Assembly (NCBI GenBank): GCA_964035575.1
Contig: OZ037874.1
Coordinates: 682,001 to 746,000 of the forward strand
Direction: 5' to 3'
From: Rhynchopus sp. YZ270_cl-10
Taxonomy: Eukaryota; Euglenozoa; Diplonemea; Diplonemida; Diplonemidae
DNA: 64,000 bases
The translations under genes were made by a program, and so were the position numbers. Below the pieces are notes generated by a model. It saw only the letters and a program-made list of their open reading frames with translations, did not search any database and was not told where the DNA came from. Below are positions 31,332-43,086 of this stretch, in pieces; position 1 is the stretch's first letter; every line of letters starts with the position of its first letter.

Positions 31332-32789
31332 ATGTCTGACGACTCCAGTGATGACTGGGCACCCTGGGCGTGCAAGAAGTGCACCATGGAGAACAGCCCG
31401 AATGACACACGGTGCACCGCCTGTGGGTCGACCAAGACAGGCGTCCGTGATAGCTCAGTGGAGCACAGGGGGCACATACGCGCTCAGAGGTACCACCACC
31501 AACACCAACGCCCTGCTGCTGCGTCTGCGATACACACGTCGTCCCACACCCCACAGCAAACAGCGGCAGGGGAGTCCACAGCGCTGGTAGGTGCCCTGCA
31601 GCGTGAGGCAGCATCAGCAGAAGCTCGCCCCACACACACGCTGCAGGAGGAGGCTGTGGCAGAGAATGCTTGCGTACAGCAGACACAGCGGGAGCGGCAA
31701 GTGTACCAGCAGCAGGAGCAGCTCGCTACAGACGAGGCAAGTGAATCCCTCATACTCAGACTGCAGCAGGAGGAACTGGAGGAATTTATAGCCGAAGAAC
31801 AGCAGGCAGCAGAGCTTGCACGGAGGTTTGCGAAGGAGCAGGTGGAGGATGATCTGGCGATGGCACGGGCCCATCAAGAGGAGATTGATGCTGCTGAGAA
31901 GGCCGCCACAAGACAGAAGACCGACCAACTGGAGGCGGATATGGTGATGGCCCGCGCCGAGCAGGATGACGCAGACGCGGCTGAGGCCAAGAGACAGATG
32001 GATCTAGCGGTGGCCGTTGCAGAGCGCGAGGAGGAAAGGGAGGCAGAGGCGGCGCGGAAGCAGCTGGAGGCAGCGGAAAGGGAAGCAGCAGCAGCAGAGG
32101 AGAAGCGCCAACTCGAGGAGAAGCTGGCCCAGGCCCTCCGCAAGCATGAGGAGCAGGAGAAGGCGGTGGCCGAGCAGCAAGCAGCCCTCTACCCCGCACA
32201 TTGGGACAAGCAAGACGCGAACCTCCTGCTTGTCGACGTGGCACTCAACACCCCAGAAGCACAACAGGTTGTACAACGCTTTGTGTCGACCATGCAAGGA
32301 CACATGGTGCGCCGCGTCCAACGCATCCAAAACAAAGCACTGTGGCAGAAGTTCTCCCTCGAGTGCAAGCTCCTGGAGGACGCAGGAAACGCGACCACGG
32401 CTACAATGTTCCACGGTTCACGGGCGACCGCACCGCACCTCATCTACAACGGGCAGGAGGGGTTTGACATGCGCTTCTGTACTAGTGGCTGCTGGGGCAT
32501 AGCATCGTACTTTGCAGCCAATGCAAGCTACTCTCATGGGTACGCTTCGGCGGGCGACGGGGGTAGACAAATGTTCGTGGCCCAAGTGCTTGTCGGCGAG
32601 ACTAAAAACTACGGCCAGACAATGGTTTCGCTAAAAATGCCTCCCGAAATCCCAAACGCAGGAAACAACAACAACACCAACGCTGCTGTGCGTCGCTACG
32701 ACTCAGTCTCTGCGGTTGCTCAAGGCACTCCAGTGGTGATGGTGTACGGCAACGGCAAGGCCTATCCAGAGTACCTTCTCTCCTATTGA
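31332..32789 (+). CDS. NZF PARP-domain ADP-ribosyltransferase, copy 2
   Basis: The predicted protein is identical to copy 1 (485 residues), with the same H-Y-V triad. It lies one 2,327-bp period downstream. The upstream DNA resembles that of copy 1, so the promoter is probably duplicated too. Confidence 0.92.
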   Translation: MSDDSSDDWAPWACKKCTMENSPNDTRCTACGSTKTGVRDSSVEHRGHIRAQRYHHQHQRPAAASAIHTSSHTPQQTAAGESTALVGALQREAASAEARPTHTLQEEAVAENACVQQTQRERQVYQQQEQLATDEASESLILRLQQEELEEFIAEEQQAAELARRFAKEQVEDDLAMARAHQEEIDAAEKAATRQKTDQLEADMVMARAEQDDADAAEAKRQMDLAVAVAEREEEREAEAARKQLEAAEREAAAAEEKRQLEEKLAQALRKHEEQEKAVAEQQAALYPAHWDKQDANLLLVDVALNTPEAQQVVQRFVSTMQGHMVRRVQRIQNKALWQKFSLECKLLEDAGNATTATMFHGSRATAPHLIYNGQEGFDMRFCTSGCWGIASYFAANASYSHGYASAGDGGRQMFVAQVLVGETKNYGQTMVSLKMPPEIPNAGNNNNTNAAVRRYDSVSAVAQGTPVVMVYGNGKAYPEYLLSY

Positions 32790-33658
32790 TTGAGTGCTCT
32801 GCAAGGCTGGCAAGTCGTATACCGTGTGTTCGGTTCATCTTATAAACATTTCCCCACAGCCACCCTCAAAACGAACGGACCTACGGCCTGGTCATCGGAT
32901 GCCAGAAATGCTATGAGGAGTTGCAGTGAACGTACACACAGTAGCAGCCACGAGGCGGTGTCCACAGCGTTACATCGTGACGAGGTTTTCAAGAAAAAAA
33001 AGAGAGGGCGAGTATGTATTACGGTCTCTCGAATGTTCTGTTCTCCTGAGTCGGAAGTGTGCAACGTTGATTTTTTTGGGTTCTGTAACCTCTCTCTCTT
33101 TTACCATTTTTTTTTTTTTTGCCGCACACCGGTTCACTATTTGCCCTTTCGGGAGTGTCCTCTGCACTCCCCCCTTGCCACTAGGCGAGTTATAGGCGGG
33201 CACCTAGGTGTAGTGTTTCCTCATTCGGGATTCAGTGCACCTGTGGCCACCTTTGTTTCCCAACGTTATAGTGTTACCCTCAGGCCAAGACCTTGACAGA
33301 GGTTCTTGAGGAAGTGCCACACGACAGGACCCCCCGTATGCAGGTGGGTCCAGTCCAGGCTCTTCTGACAACATTTTGTGTTTATTTATATTTTAGGTTT
33401 GATGCATCTTACCTCACTTTGAAATGCTTTCAGATCTACACCAGCTTGGTTCATGTTTTGTTTTGTTTTGCTTTTAATGTGCACAGAGGGGCGGATTCGA
33501 CTAGCGCTAGCTAGCCGATTTACCCCCAACATCTTTTTGCAAGCAATTGGAAAAGGAAAGAATAGCAATTACTATTTTGCCTCGGCTAAAAGTTCTTCCC
33601 ACCACCTCTCCACCTCTCCATCCCTTGCAACACTTCGAAACAGAAGCCAAAAGACAGA

Positions 33659-35116
33659 ATGTCTGACGACTCCAGTGATGACTGGGCACCCTGGGCGTGC
33701 AAGAAGTGCACCATGGAGAACAGCCCGAATGACACACGGTGCACCGCCTGTGGGTCGACCAAGACAGGCGTCCGTGATAGCTCAGTGGAGCACAGGGGGC
33801 ACATACGCGCTCAGAGGTACCACCACCAACACCAACGCCCTGCTGCTGCGTCTGCGATACACACGTCGTCCCACACCCCACAGCAAACAGCGGCAGGGGA
33901 GTCCACAGCGCTGGTAGGTGCCCTGCAGCGTGAGGCAGCATCAGCAGAAGCTCGCCCCACACACACGCTGCAGGAGGAGGCTGTGGCAGAGAATGCTTGC
34001 GTACAGCAGACACAGCGGGAGCGGCAAGTGTACCAGCAGCAGGAGCAGCTCGCTACAGACGAGGCAAGTGAATCCCTCATACTCAGACTGCAGCAGGAGG
34101 AACTGGAGGAATTTATAGCCGAAGAACAGCAGGCAGCAGAGCTTGCACGGAGGTTTGCGAAGGAGCAGGTGGAGGATGATCTGGCGATGGCACGGGCCCA
34201 TCAAGAGGAGATTGATGCTGCTGAGAAGGCCGCCACAAGACAGAAGACCGACCAACTGGAGGCGGATATGGTGATGGCCCGCGCCGAGCAGGATGACGCA
34301 GACGCGGCTGAGGCCAAGAGACAGATGGATCTAGCGGTGGCCGTTGCAGAGCGCGAGGAGGAAAGGGAGGCAGAGGCGGCGCGGAAGCAGCTGGAGGCAG
34401 CGGAAAGGGAAGCAGCAGCAGCAGAGGAGAAGCGCCAACTCGAGGAGAAGCTGGCCCAGGCCCTCCGCAAGCATGAGGAGCAGGAGAAGGCGGTGGCCGA
34501 GCAGCAAGCAGCCCTCTACCCCGCACATTGGGACAAGCAAGACGCGAACCTCCTGCTTGTCGACGTGGCACTCAACACCCCAGAAGCACAACAGGTTGTA
34601 CAACGCTTTGTGTCGACCATGCAAGGACACATGGTGCGCCGCGTCCAACGCATCCAAAACAAAGCACTGTGGCAGAAGTTCTCCCTCGAGTGCAAGCTCC
34701 TGGAGGACGCAGGAAACGCGACCACGGCTACAATGTTCCACGGTTCACGGGCGACCGCACCGCACCTCATCTACAACGGGCAGGAGGGGTTTGACATGCG
34801 CTTCTGTACTAGTGGCTGCTGGGGCATAGCATCGTACTTTGCAGCCAATGCAAGCTACTCTCATGGGTACGCTTCGGCGGGCGACGGGGGTAGACAAATG
34901 TTCGTGGCCCAAGTGCTTGTCGGCGAGACTAAAAACTACGGCCAGACAATGGTTTCGCTAAAAATGCCTCCCGAAATCCCAAACGCAGGAAACAACAACA
35001 ACACCAACGCTGCTGTGCGTCGCTACGACTCAGTCTCTGCGGTTGCTCAAGGCACTCCAGTGGTGATGGTGTACGGCAACGGCAAGGCCTATCCAGAGTA
35101 CCTTCTCTCCTATTGA
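33659..35116 (+). CDS. NZF PARP-domain ADP-ribosyltransferase, copy 3
   Basis: The predicted protein is identical to copies 1 and 2. No substitution in the coding region is visible, which is unusual for genes that are not under conversion or very recently duplicated. Confidence 0.92.
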   Translation: MSDDSSDDWAPWACKKCTMENSPNDTRCTACGSTKTGVRDSSVEHRGHIRAQRYHHQHQRPAAASAIHTSSHTPQQTAAGESTALVGALQREAASAEARPTHTLQEEAVAENACVQQTQRERQVYQQQEQLATDEASESLILRLQQEELEEFIAEEQQAAELARRFAKEQVEDDLAMARAHQEEIDAAEKAATRQKTDQLEADMVMARAEQDDADAAEAKRQMDLAVAVAEREEEREAEAARKQLEAAEREAAAAEEKRQLEEKLAQALRKHEEQEKAVAEQQAALYPAHWDKQDANLLLVDVALNTPEAQQVVQRFVSTMQGHMVRRVQRIQNKALWQKFSLECKLLEDAGNATTATMFHGSRATAPHLIYNGQEGFDMRFCTSGCWGIASYFAANASYSHGYASAGDGGRQMFVAQVLVGETKNYGQTMVSLKMPPEIPNAGNNNNTNAAVRRYDSVSAVAQGTPVVMVYGNGKAYPEYLLSY

Positions 35117-35985
35117 TTGAGTGCTCTGCAAGGCTGGCAAGTCGTATACCGTGTGTTCGGTTCATCTTATAAACATTTCCCCACAGCCACCCTCAAAACG
35201 AACGGACCTACGGCCTGGTCATCGGATGCCAGAAATGCTATGAGGAGTTGCAGTGAACGTACACACAGTAGCAGCCACGAGGCGGTGTCCACAGCGTTAC
35301 ATCGTGACGAGGTTTTCAAGAAAAAAAAGAGAGGGCGAGTATGTATTACGGTCTCTCGAATGTTCTGTTCTCCTGAGTCGGAAGTGTGCAACGTTGATTT
35401 TTTTGGGTTCTGTAACCTCTCTCTCTTTTACCATTTTTTTTTTTTTTGCCGCACACCGGTTCACTATTTGCCCTTTCGGGAGTGTCCTCTGCACTCCCCC
35501 CTTGCCACTAGGCGAGTTATAGGCGGGCACCTAGGTGTAGTGTTTCCTCATTCGGGATTCAGTGCACCTGTGGCCACCTTTGTTTCCCAACGTTATAGTG
35601 TTACCCTCAGGCCAAGACCTTGACAGAGGTTCTTGAGGAAGTGCCACACGACAGGACCCCCCGTATGCAGGTGGGTCCAGTCCAGGCTCTTCTGACAACA
35701 TTTTGTGTTTATTTATATTTTAGGTTTGATGCATCTTACCTCACTTTGAAATGCTTTCAGATCTACACCAGCTTGGTTCATGTTTTGTTTTGTTTTGCTT
35801 TTAATGTGCACAGAGGGGCGGATTCGACTAGCGCTAGCTAGCCGATTTACCCCCAACATCTTTTTGCAAGCAATTGGAAAAGGAAAGAATAGCAATTACT
35901 ATTTTGCCTCGGCTAAAAGTTCTTCCCACCACCTCTCCACCTCTCCATCCCTTGCAACACTTCGAAACAGAAGCCAAAAGACAGA

Positions 35986-37443
35986 ATGTCTGACGACTCC
36001 AGTGATGACTGGGCACCCTGGGCGTGCAAGAAGTGCACCATGGAGAACAGCCCGAATGACACACGGTGCACCGCCTGTGGGTCGACCAAGACAGGCGTCC
36101 GTGATAGCTCAGTGGAGCACAGGGGGCACATACGCGCTCAGAGGTACCACCACCAACACCAACGCCCTGCTGCTGCGTCTGCGATACACACGTCGTCCCA
36201 CACCCCACAGCAAACAGCGGCAGGGGAGTCCACAGCGCTGGTAGGTGCCCTGCAGCGTGAGGCAGCATCAGCAGAAGCTCGCCCCACACACACGCTGCAG
36301 GAGGAGGCTGTGGCAGAGAATGCTTGCGTACAGCAGACACAGCGGGAGCGGCAAGTGTACCAGCAGCAGGAGCAGCTCGCTACAGACGAGGCAAGTGAAT
36401 CCCTCATACTCAGACTGCAGCAGGAGGAACTGGAGGAATTTATAGCCGAAGAACAGCAGGCAGCAGAGCTTGCACGGAGGTTTGCGAAGGAGCAGGTGGA
36501 GGATGATCTGGCGATGGCACGGGCCCATCAAGAGGAGATTGATGCTGCTGAGAAGGCCGCCACAAGACAGAAGACCGACCAACTGGAGGCGGATATGGTG
36601 ATGGCCCGCGCCGAGCAGGATGACGCAGACGCGGCTGAGGCCAAGAGACAGATGGATCTAGCGGTGGCCGTTGCAGAGCGCGAGGAGGAAAGGGAGGCAG
36701 AGGCGGCGCGGAAGCAGCTGGAGGCAGCGGAAAGGGAAGCAGCAGCAGCAGAGGAGAAGCGCCAACTCGAGGAGAAGCTGGCCCAGGCCCTCCGCAAGCA
36801 TGAGGAGCAGGAGAAGGCGGTGGCCGAGCAGCAAGCAGCCCTCTACCCCGCACATTGGGACAAGCAAGACGCGAACCTCCTGCTTGTCGACGTGGCACTC
36901 AACACCCCAGAAGCACAACAGGTTGTACAACGCTTTGTGTCGACCATGCAAGGACACATGGTGCGCCGCGTCCAACGCATCCAAAACAAAGCACTGTGGC
37001 AGAAGTTCTCCCTCGAGTGCAAGCTCCTGGAGGACGCAGGAAACGCGACCACGGCTACAATGTTCCACGGTTCACGGGCGACCGCACCGCACCTCATCTA
37101 CAACGGGCAGGAGGGGTTTGACATGCGCTTCTGTACTAGTGGCTGCTGGGGCATAGCATCGTACTTTGCAGCCAATGCAAGCTACTCTCATGGGTACGCT
37201 TCGGCGGGCGACGGGGGTAGACAAATGTTCGTGGCCCAAGTGCTTGTCGGCGAGACTAAAAACTACGGCCAGACAATGGTTTCGCTAAAAATGCCTCCCG
37301 AAATCCCAAACGCAGGAAACAACAACAACACCAACGCTGCTGTGCGTCGCTACGACTCAGTCTCTGCGGTTGCTCAAGGCACTCCAGTGGTGATGGTGTA
37401 CGGCAACGGCAAGGCCTATCCAGAGTACCTTCTCTCCTATTGA
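35986..37443 (+). CDS. NZF PARP-domain ADP-ribosyltransferase, copy 4
   Basis: Last of the four protein-identical 485-residue copies. The intergenic unit after it continues unchanged into copy 5. Confidence 0.92.
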   Translation: MSDDSSDDWAPWACKKCTMENSPNDTRCTACGSTKTGVRDSSVEHRGHIRAQRYHHQHQRPAAASAIHTSSHTPQQTAAGESTALVGALQREAASAEARPTHTLQEEAVAENACVQQTQRERQVYQQQEQLATDEASESLILRLQQEELEEFIAEEQQAAELARRFAKEQVEDDLAMARAHQEEIDAAEKAATRQKTDQLEADMVMARAEQDDADAAEAKRQMDLAVAVAEREEEREAEAARKQLEAAEREAAAAEEKRQLEEKLAQALRKHEEQEKAVAEQQAALYPAHWDKQDANLLLVDVALNTPEAQQVVQRFVSTMQGHMVRRVQRIQNKALWQKFSLECKLLEDAGNATTATMFHGSRATAPHLIYNGQEGFDMRFCTSGCWGIASYFAANASYSHGYASAGDGGRQMFVAQVLVGETKNYGQTMVSLKMPPEIPNAGNNNNTNAAVRRYDSVSAVAQGTPVVMVYGNGKAYPEYLLSY

Positions 37444-38312
37444 TTGAGTGCTCTGCAAGGCTGGCAAGTCGTATACCGTGTGTTCGGTTCATCTTATAAA
37501 CATTTCCCCACAGCCACCCTCAAAACGAACGGACCTACGGCCTGGTCATCGGATGCCAGAAATGCTATGAGGAGTTGCAGTGAACGTACACACAGTAGCA
37601 GCCACGAGGCGGTGTCCACAGCGTTACATCGTGACGAGGTTTTCAAGAAAAAAAAGAGAGGGCGAGTATGTATTACGGTCTCTCGAATGTTCTGTTCTCC
37701 TGAGTCGGAAGTGTGCAACGTTGATTTTTTTGGGTTCTGTAACCTCTCTCTCTTTTACCATTTTTTTTTTTTTTGCCGCACACCGGTTCACTATTTGCCC
37801 TTTCGGGAGTGTCCTCTGCACTCCCCCCTTGCCACTAGGCGAGTTATAGGCGGGCACCTAGGTGTAGTGTTTCCTCATTCGGGATTCAGTGCACCTGTGG
37901 CCACCTTTGTTTCCCAACGTTATAGTGTTACCCTCAGGCCAAGACCTTGACAGAGGTTCTTGAGGAAGTGCCACACGACAGGACCCCCCGTATGCAGGTG
38001 GGTCCAGTCCAGGCTCTTCTGACAACATTTTGTGTTTATTTATATTTTAGGTTTGATGCATCTTACCTCACTTTGAAATGCTTTCAGATCTACACCAGCT
38101 TGGTTCATGTTTTGTTTTGTTTTGCTTTTAATGTGCACAGAGGGGCGGATTCGACTAGCGCTAGCTAGCCGATTTACCCCCAACATCTTTTTGCAAGCAA
38201 TTGGAAAAGGAAAGAATAGCAATTACTATTTTGCCTCGGCTAAAAGTTCTTCCCACCACCTCTCCACCTCTCCATCCCTTGCAACACTTCGAAACAGAAG
38301 CCAAAAGACAGA

Positions 38313-39929
38313 ATGTCTGACGACTCCAGTGATGACTGGGCACCCTGGGCGTGCAAGAAGTGCACCATGGAGAACAGCCCGAATGACACACGGTGCACCG
38401 CCTGTGGGTCGACCAAGACAGGCGTCCGTGATAGCTCAGTGGAGCACAGGGGGCACATACGCGCTCAGAGGTACCACCACCAACACCAACGCCCTGCTGC
38501 TGCGTCTGCGATACACACGTCGTCCCACACCCCACAGCAAACAGCGGCAGGGGAGTCCACAGCGCTGGTAGGTGCCCTGCAGCGTGAGGCAGCATCAGCA
38601 GAAGCTCGCCCCACACACACGCTGCAGGAGGAGGCTGTGGCAGAGAATGCTTGCGTACAGCAGACACAGCGGGAGCGGCAAGTGTACCAGCAGCAGGAGC
38701 AGCTCCTGGCAGCGGTCGCTACAGACAAGGCAAGCGACTCCCTCATACTCAGACTGCAGCAGGAGGATCTTGCGGAGGAACAGCAGGCAGCAGAGCTTTC
38801 ACAGAGGCTTGCGCAGGAGCAGCTCTTGGAGGTTGCTGCAGAAAAGGCAAGCGACTCCCTCATACTCAGACTGCAGAAGGAGGATCTTGCAGAAGAACAG
38901 CAGGCAGCAGAGCTTGCACGGAGGCTTGCGCAGGAGCAGCTGGAGGATGATCTGGCGATGGCACGGGCCCATCAAGAAGAGATTGATGCTGCTGAGAAGG
39001 CCGCCACCGACCAACTGGAGGCAGACATGGCGATGGCCCGCGCTGAGCAGGATGAAGCAGACGCGGCTGAGGAGGCCAAGAGACAGATGGATCTAGCGGT
39101 GGCCGTCGCAGAGCGCGAGGAGGAAAGGGAGGCAGAGGCGGCGCGGAAGCAGCTGGAGGCAGACATGGTGATAGCACAGCACCAGCAGGATGCAGCGGAA
39201 AGGGAAGCAGCGGCAGCAGAGGAGAAGCGCCAACTCGAGGAGAAGCTGGCCCAGGCCCTCCGCAAGCAAGAGGAGCAGGAGAAGGCGGTGGCCGAGCAGC
39301 AAGCACAGCACGCCGCAGCCCTCCTGAAGCAGTACCCCGCACATTGGGACAAGCAAGACGCGAACCTCCTGCTTGTCGACGTGGCACTCAACACCCCAGA
39401 AGCACAACAGGTTGTACAACGCTTTGTGTCGACCATGCAAGGACACATGGTGCGCCGCGTCCAACGCATCCAAAACAAAGCACTGTGGCAGAAGTTCTCC
39501 CTCGAGTGCAAGCTCCTGGAGGACGCAGGAAACGCGACCACGGCTACAATGTTCCACGGTTCACGGGCGACCGCACCGCACCTCATCTACAACGGGCAGG
39601 AGGGGTTTGACATGCGCTTCTGTACTAGTGGCAACTGGGGCATAGCATCGTACTTTGCAGCCAACGCAAGCTACTCTCATGCGTACGCTTCGGCGGGCGA
39701 CGGGGGTAGACAAATGTTCGTGGCCCAAGTGCTTGTCGGCGAGACTAAAAACTACGGCCATCAGTCAATGGCTTCGCTAAGAATGCCTCCCGAAATCCCA
39801 AACGCAGGGAACAACAACAACGCTGCTGTGCGTCGCTACGACTCAGTCTCTGCGGTTGCTAACGGCACCCCAGTGGTGATGGTGTACGGCAACGGCAAGG
39901 CCTATCCAGAGTACCTTCTCTCCTATTGA
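38313..39929 (+). CDS. NZF PARP-domain ADP-ribosyltransferase, copy 5 (longer, diverged)
   Basis: 538 residues. The first 131 residues equal copies 1-4; the middle then differs. It carries a roughly 47-residue duplication, each half holding 'KASDSLILRLQ[QK]ED' and 'EQQAAEL[SA][QR]RLAQEQL', plus an extra 'DMVIAQHQQDAAE' motif, so it has more MIU-like helices. The PARP domain is nearly the same with a few changes (GCWG to GNWG, QTMVSLKM to HQSMASLRM), and the third triad position is again Val. It is probably the older gene from which the shorter copies arose, or an edge copy that escaped conversion. Confidence 0.92.
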   Translation: MSDDSSDDWAPWACKKCTMENSPNDTRCTACGSTKTGVRDSSVEHRGHIRAQRYHHQHQRPAAASAIHTSSHTPQQTAAGESTALVGALQREAASAEARPTHTLQEEAVAENACVQQTQRERQVYQQQEQLLAAVATDKASDSLILRLQQEDLAEEQQAAELSQRLAQEQLLEVAAEKASDSLILRLQKEDLAEEQQAAELARRLAQEQLEDDLAMARAHQEEIDAAEKAATDQLEADMAMARAEQDEADAAEEAKRQMDLAVAVAEREEEREAEAARKQLEADMVIAQHQQDAAEREAAAAEEKRQLEEKLAQALRKQEEQEKAVAEQQAQHAAALLKQYPAHWDKQDANLLLVDVALNTPEAQQVVQRFVSTMQGHMVRRVQRIQNKALWQKFSLECKLLEDAGNATTATMFHGSRATAPHLIYNGQEGFDMRFCTSGNWGIASYFAANASYSHAYASAGDGGRQMFVAQVLVGETKNYGHQSMASLRMPPEIPNAGNNNNAAVRRYDSVSAVANGTPVVMVYGNGKAYPEYLLSY

Positions 39930-40908
39930 TTGCGTGCTCTGCAAGGCTGGCAAGTCATATACCGTGTGTGGGTAAGTGTGCATGGGTTGCGTATTTTGAG
40001 AATCAACCCAAACTCTTGTGGTGTTCAGAAGAATAGTGCTCAATGTGTGTAAGGCGATGAGCTCCTGTCATCGTGGTGGGGTGCGGAGTGCCCCGTAAGC
40101 TCACAACGCTTTCCATTGGAGGACCTGATGCGTGTGGCGCTGCGACCCACTGCAGAAGAGACGTACGTTGACCAAATACAGATACTTTGTACACAAGAAA
40201 CATAAAAAATGGATCTTTTTTTTTTTTTTTCTTCGGAAGTCAACCTCAAAATGAATGTAGGACTGCATGGTTGAGTCCGGCGCACCGGTCATGTACCAAT
40301 ACACTGTCAACGAGGGGCTTTGTATTTCAGGCAGGGCTGTTCCTTATTCTCGCTTTTTTCCCCAAAAATCGCTGGTTTTATTCTCGTTTTTTTCCTTTTT
40401 TTAAAAACCCCGCAGAGGCAGGTTTTTCCTGCATTTTTGCAGGATTTGAGCCAGTCCCGTTCAGTGGTGGGGGATATACGGAAAAATGGACAAAATTTTA
40501 GTGACTTAAATTTTCACAAAATGTGAACCCATACTCGTAAACAAGTCATTTTCAGTCTGAAAACCCAGCTTCAGATGAAATTGTGGTGTTTTTGACTGGG
40601 AAGGTAGCGCCGCAGGCGCACGGTACCCAACTTTTTTCTTTTTCCTTTTTCCTTTTTTCTCTGCTTTCTTTTGATTGCGCGAGCCGATTGCTCTCCACGG
40701 TGGGGTCACATTTGTGTGCAAAAACACTCTAAAGTACCCGCACTATGAACTATGAGGTTCTCTGGTTTAGTCCGGTCTGCGAAAGAAAAACACCACAAAA
40801 ATATCCAAAAATCCCGGGACAAAGAACCGACCTTAGCGCAAAGCCTGCCGGAGGCAGCTTCTTATTATACATGGTCAAAACTCGGTCCCCAACCCAGCTC
40901 AAGTTGAG

Positions 40909-41090
40909 TGCCTCCGGCGGAATATGAGAATTCCTCGGTTATCCAACTGCGGAGTTCGGCACTTCATTGACATTTGCACCAAGCACGCGTGGTGCACGAT
41001 TTATCAGTAACCTCAGTACATTTACAAAAGAAACGGCGGTCATGGCACCCGAAAGGTTCCTGGCGAAGCCACGGTACGCAACATTTCAAA
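40909..41090 (-). repeat. Dispersed repeat, inverted copy of 1631-1779
   Basis: Read on the minus strand it runs from TGTTGCGTACCGTGGCTTCG to the GCCGGAGGC end in the same order as 1631-1779. It has about 30 extra bases in total. Confidence 0.7.
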
Positions 41091-42615
41091 AAAAAATGTT
41101 GCTTAAAATTGCATACTTTTACTGTCAAACACAGAATAGCTACAACTACAGTGCACAGAATACTTTTTTTTGCTTGTTTCGCACATTTGGAGCATGGGAC
41201 CCAACATTTTTTTCCTGGTCACTTTTTCCCAGACAGAAGTGCTTACATACCTTCCCCCTTAGGCGAAAAAAAAGTGCGGCAACCACGAAAATTCCTTCGG
41301 TGCGGCATTTCCAAAATCTAAAATCCGCATTTTGGGAGACAGATTTAGAGGAAAGCCTGCGCCGCAGGCGGATTTTTTTTGGGGATTTTTTTTTTTTTTT
41401 TCCCTCACCCGAAAACCTGATCTTTGGCTTGTTTGCATACCACCCCGACCAGTGGTGTGCAAAATTTTTGCTCCTAACCTAGTAGAAGCAGGCTAAAACC
41501 CAGCGAAGGAAAAAAGGAAAAAAAAAAAAGGAAAAAAAACTCAAAAATCAGAATTCCTTATTCTCATTCTCACTTAGGAACAGCCCTGATTTCAGGTCAA
41601 TTTTTTTTTTTTTTGGCAAAAAGATCAGGGTAGTAGCTTGAAAGGTGCACTTTTCAAATGTTGCTGGTTTGCTGGTTTAGAAAAAAAAATTTCCCCAGTT
41701 GAAAGCGGTCGTCGCGCGCTTCGCGCGCGCCTCCCTGACAGCCAGAGTGGAGAGGTACAGGGTTAGGTTTGCGAGACAAAGAAAACGGGATATAATCCTT
41801 TGTTAACGGAGCTTGGTCTTGCACCTTACGTTCCACTAACCGTATAAAATCAATACGTCTTCCAGAAGCAGGGGCTGTTGCAACGGTGGGTCATTTTGAA
41901 AAAACGGTCAACTTTTTGCAGCTTTGGACAAGTTGCATTTTGTTTGGCTGCAAATGCAAGGGAATCCCTTTAGACATTGTAAACTCTATTTTTTTGCGGA
42001 GCAAAAAAATAATATCAAGTGGCGCCGCAGGCGAAAAAAAATTAGGGTATGGTGCAAAAAATGTAGCTTTTTACACCACAGAGTCACTCAATGCACCCTT
42101 TTTAGGGGTTCGCTTACGTGGGAGGCTTTCTTCTGTGAGGAAAGTGGTGCAGGGGGGAGGCGAAAAACTGAATCCCGAATCCCACTTTTTTTTTTTATTT
42201 TTCCCCAAACCAGTAAACCAGCTCGTTCTGGTTTTGAAACCAGCAAAAGTACCCAAGCTATTTCCCTGAAAAAGATTGCCTAAGGGAGGGTCTGGAGTGG
42301 GTTGGGGTCGGGGTCGGGGGGAGGTAACAAAAAACCCGTCACAACGTCAGCTCTTTGAGACGTGTGTGCACGAGAGGCACATTCGTCTCACAAGTTGTTC
42401 TCTTACCAATATACCTGCTTTTCACCTTTTAACCTTTTTCATTTTTCTTTCCTCTGTGTTTGCTTGAGGTTTGCTATCTGATACACAAACAGGATGCGAT
42501 GGTATTTGTTTGAATTTGGTATCAATTATTGAATCCTCTACGTGTACACGGCAGCCATCAAGACCAAGACTCTTTAGGTTATCCTGCGTCCCAGAGACGT
42601 TTTGCGCTATCACTG

Positions 42616-42684
42616 TGTGTGACTGAAGGGCGGGGGGTGCTATTTTCTGCCATTTTCTGCTATTTTGGGGTTGTCGGCCACACA
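42616..42684 (+). mobile_element. GGTGTGGC...GCCACACC element, copy near 42.6 kb
   Basis: The ends GTGTGACTGAAGGG and GTCGGCCACACAC are imperfect inverted repeats around tandem CTATTTTCTGC units. It matches 51722-51859 and the reversed copy at 54295-54358. Confidence 0.6.
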
Positions 42685-42739
42685 CATTTATATTCCACGT
42701 TTGGTTGTCTTTGAAAAGTATTTTCTTTTTTTGATTGAA

Positions 42740-42775
42740 GGTGACTAAGCACGAGAGGCTTAGATTCATCTAATC
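42740..42775 (+). repeat. Dispersed hairpin element
   Basis: GTGACTAAGC-ACGAGAG-GCTTAG with ATTCATC after it. The CTAAGC/GCTTAG stem is perfect. Confidence 0.7.
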
Positions 42776-43086
42776 TAGCCAACTACAGATTTTAGTTAAT
42801 GTTTGTGTCCTTTTTCATATTGATGGAAAATGACACATTTCTCAGGCCAGACATGGCCGTGCATCTGGGCGGTGTGGGAATGGGATTAAATGCCTTTGCA
42901 TATCGAAGCAAAACACGCAACAACAACCACCCACCTTGCTCCCACAGCGTTTTTTTTTGTTTGCCACACCACCCCTTTTGCAGCCCAACTCCATCCCCCC
43001 TTCAGAACACACAATATTTCTTCCCTTTCTTTCGCGAACGAGGCTTAGGATTAAATCCTTTGTACTCTCTTACAATTAAAAGGAAA

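Larger units (their letters stand above)
28640..38700 (+). repeat. Tandem gene array, exact 2,327-bp period
   Basis: The start codons at 29005, 31332, 33659, 35986 and 38313 are each 2,327 bases apart. The intergenic parts between units look the same by eye apart from the outer edge of unit 1, which differs slightly (for example a 39-base shorter T-rich stretch near 28460). Unit 5 diverges from about 38705 inside the gene. The array is either very recent, kept identical by gene conversion, or enlarged in assembly. Confidence 0.93.
39930..43086. other. Gene-free region with repeat fragments
   Basis: No supported gene. It holds a CACGAGAGG-GCTTTGTATTTCA family copy (40248-40330), a reversed CGTACCGTGCGCCTGCGGCGC copy (40606-40629), the inverted repeat partner of 1631-1779 (40909-41090), a GCGC hairpin with sequence shared with the LINE 5' region (about 41700-41765), a GGTGTGGC-type element (42616-42684), a LINE-tail-like block (42582-42612) and a hairpin element (42740-42775). 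Confidence 0.55.

Noticed and set aside
29005-39929. PARP genes as bacterial-type toxins
   Set aside because: Domain order, NZF finger and H-Y-V triad fit eukaryotic PARP family enzymes, and there is no partner antitoxin.
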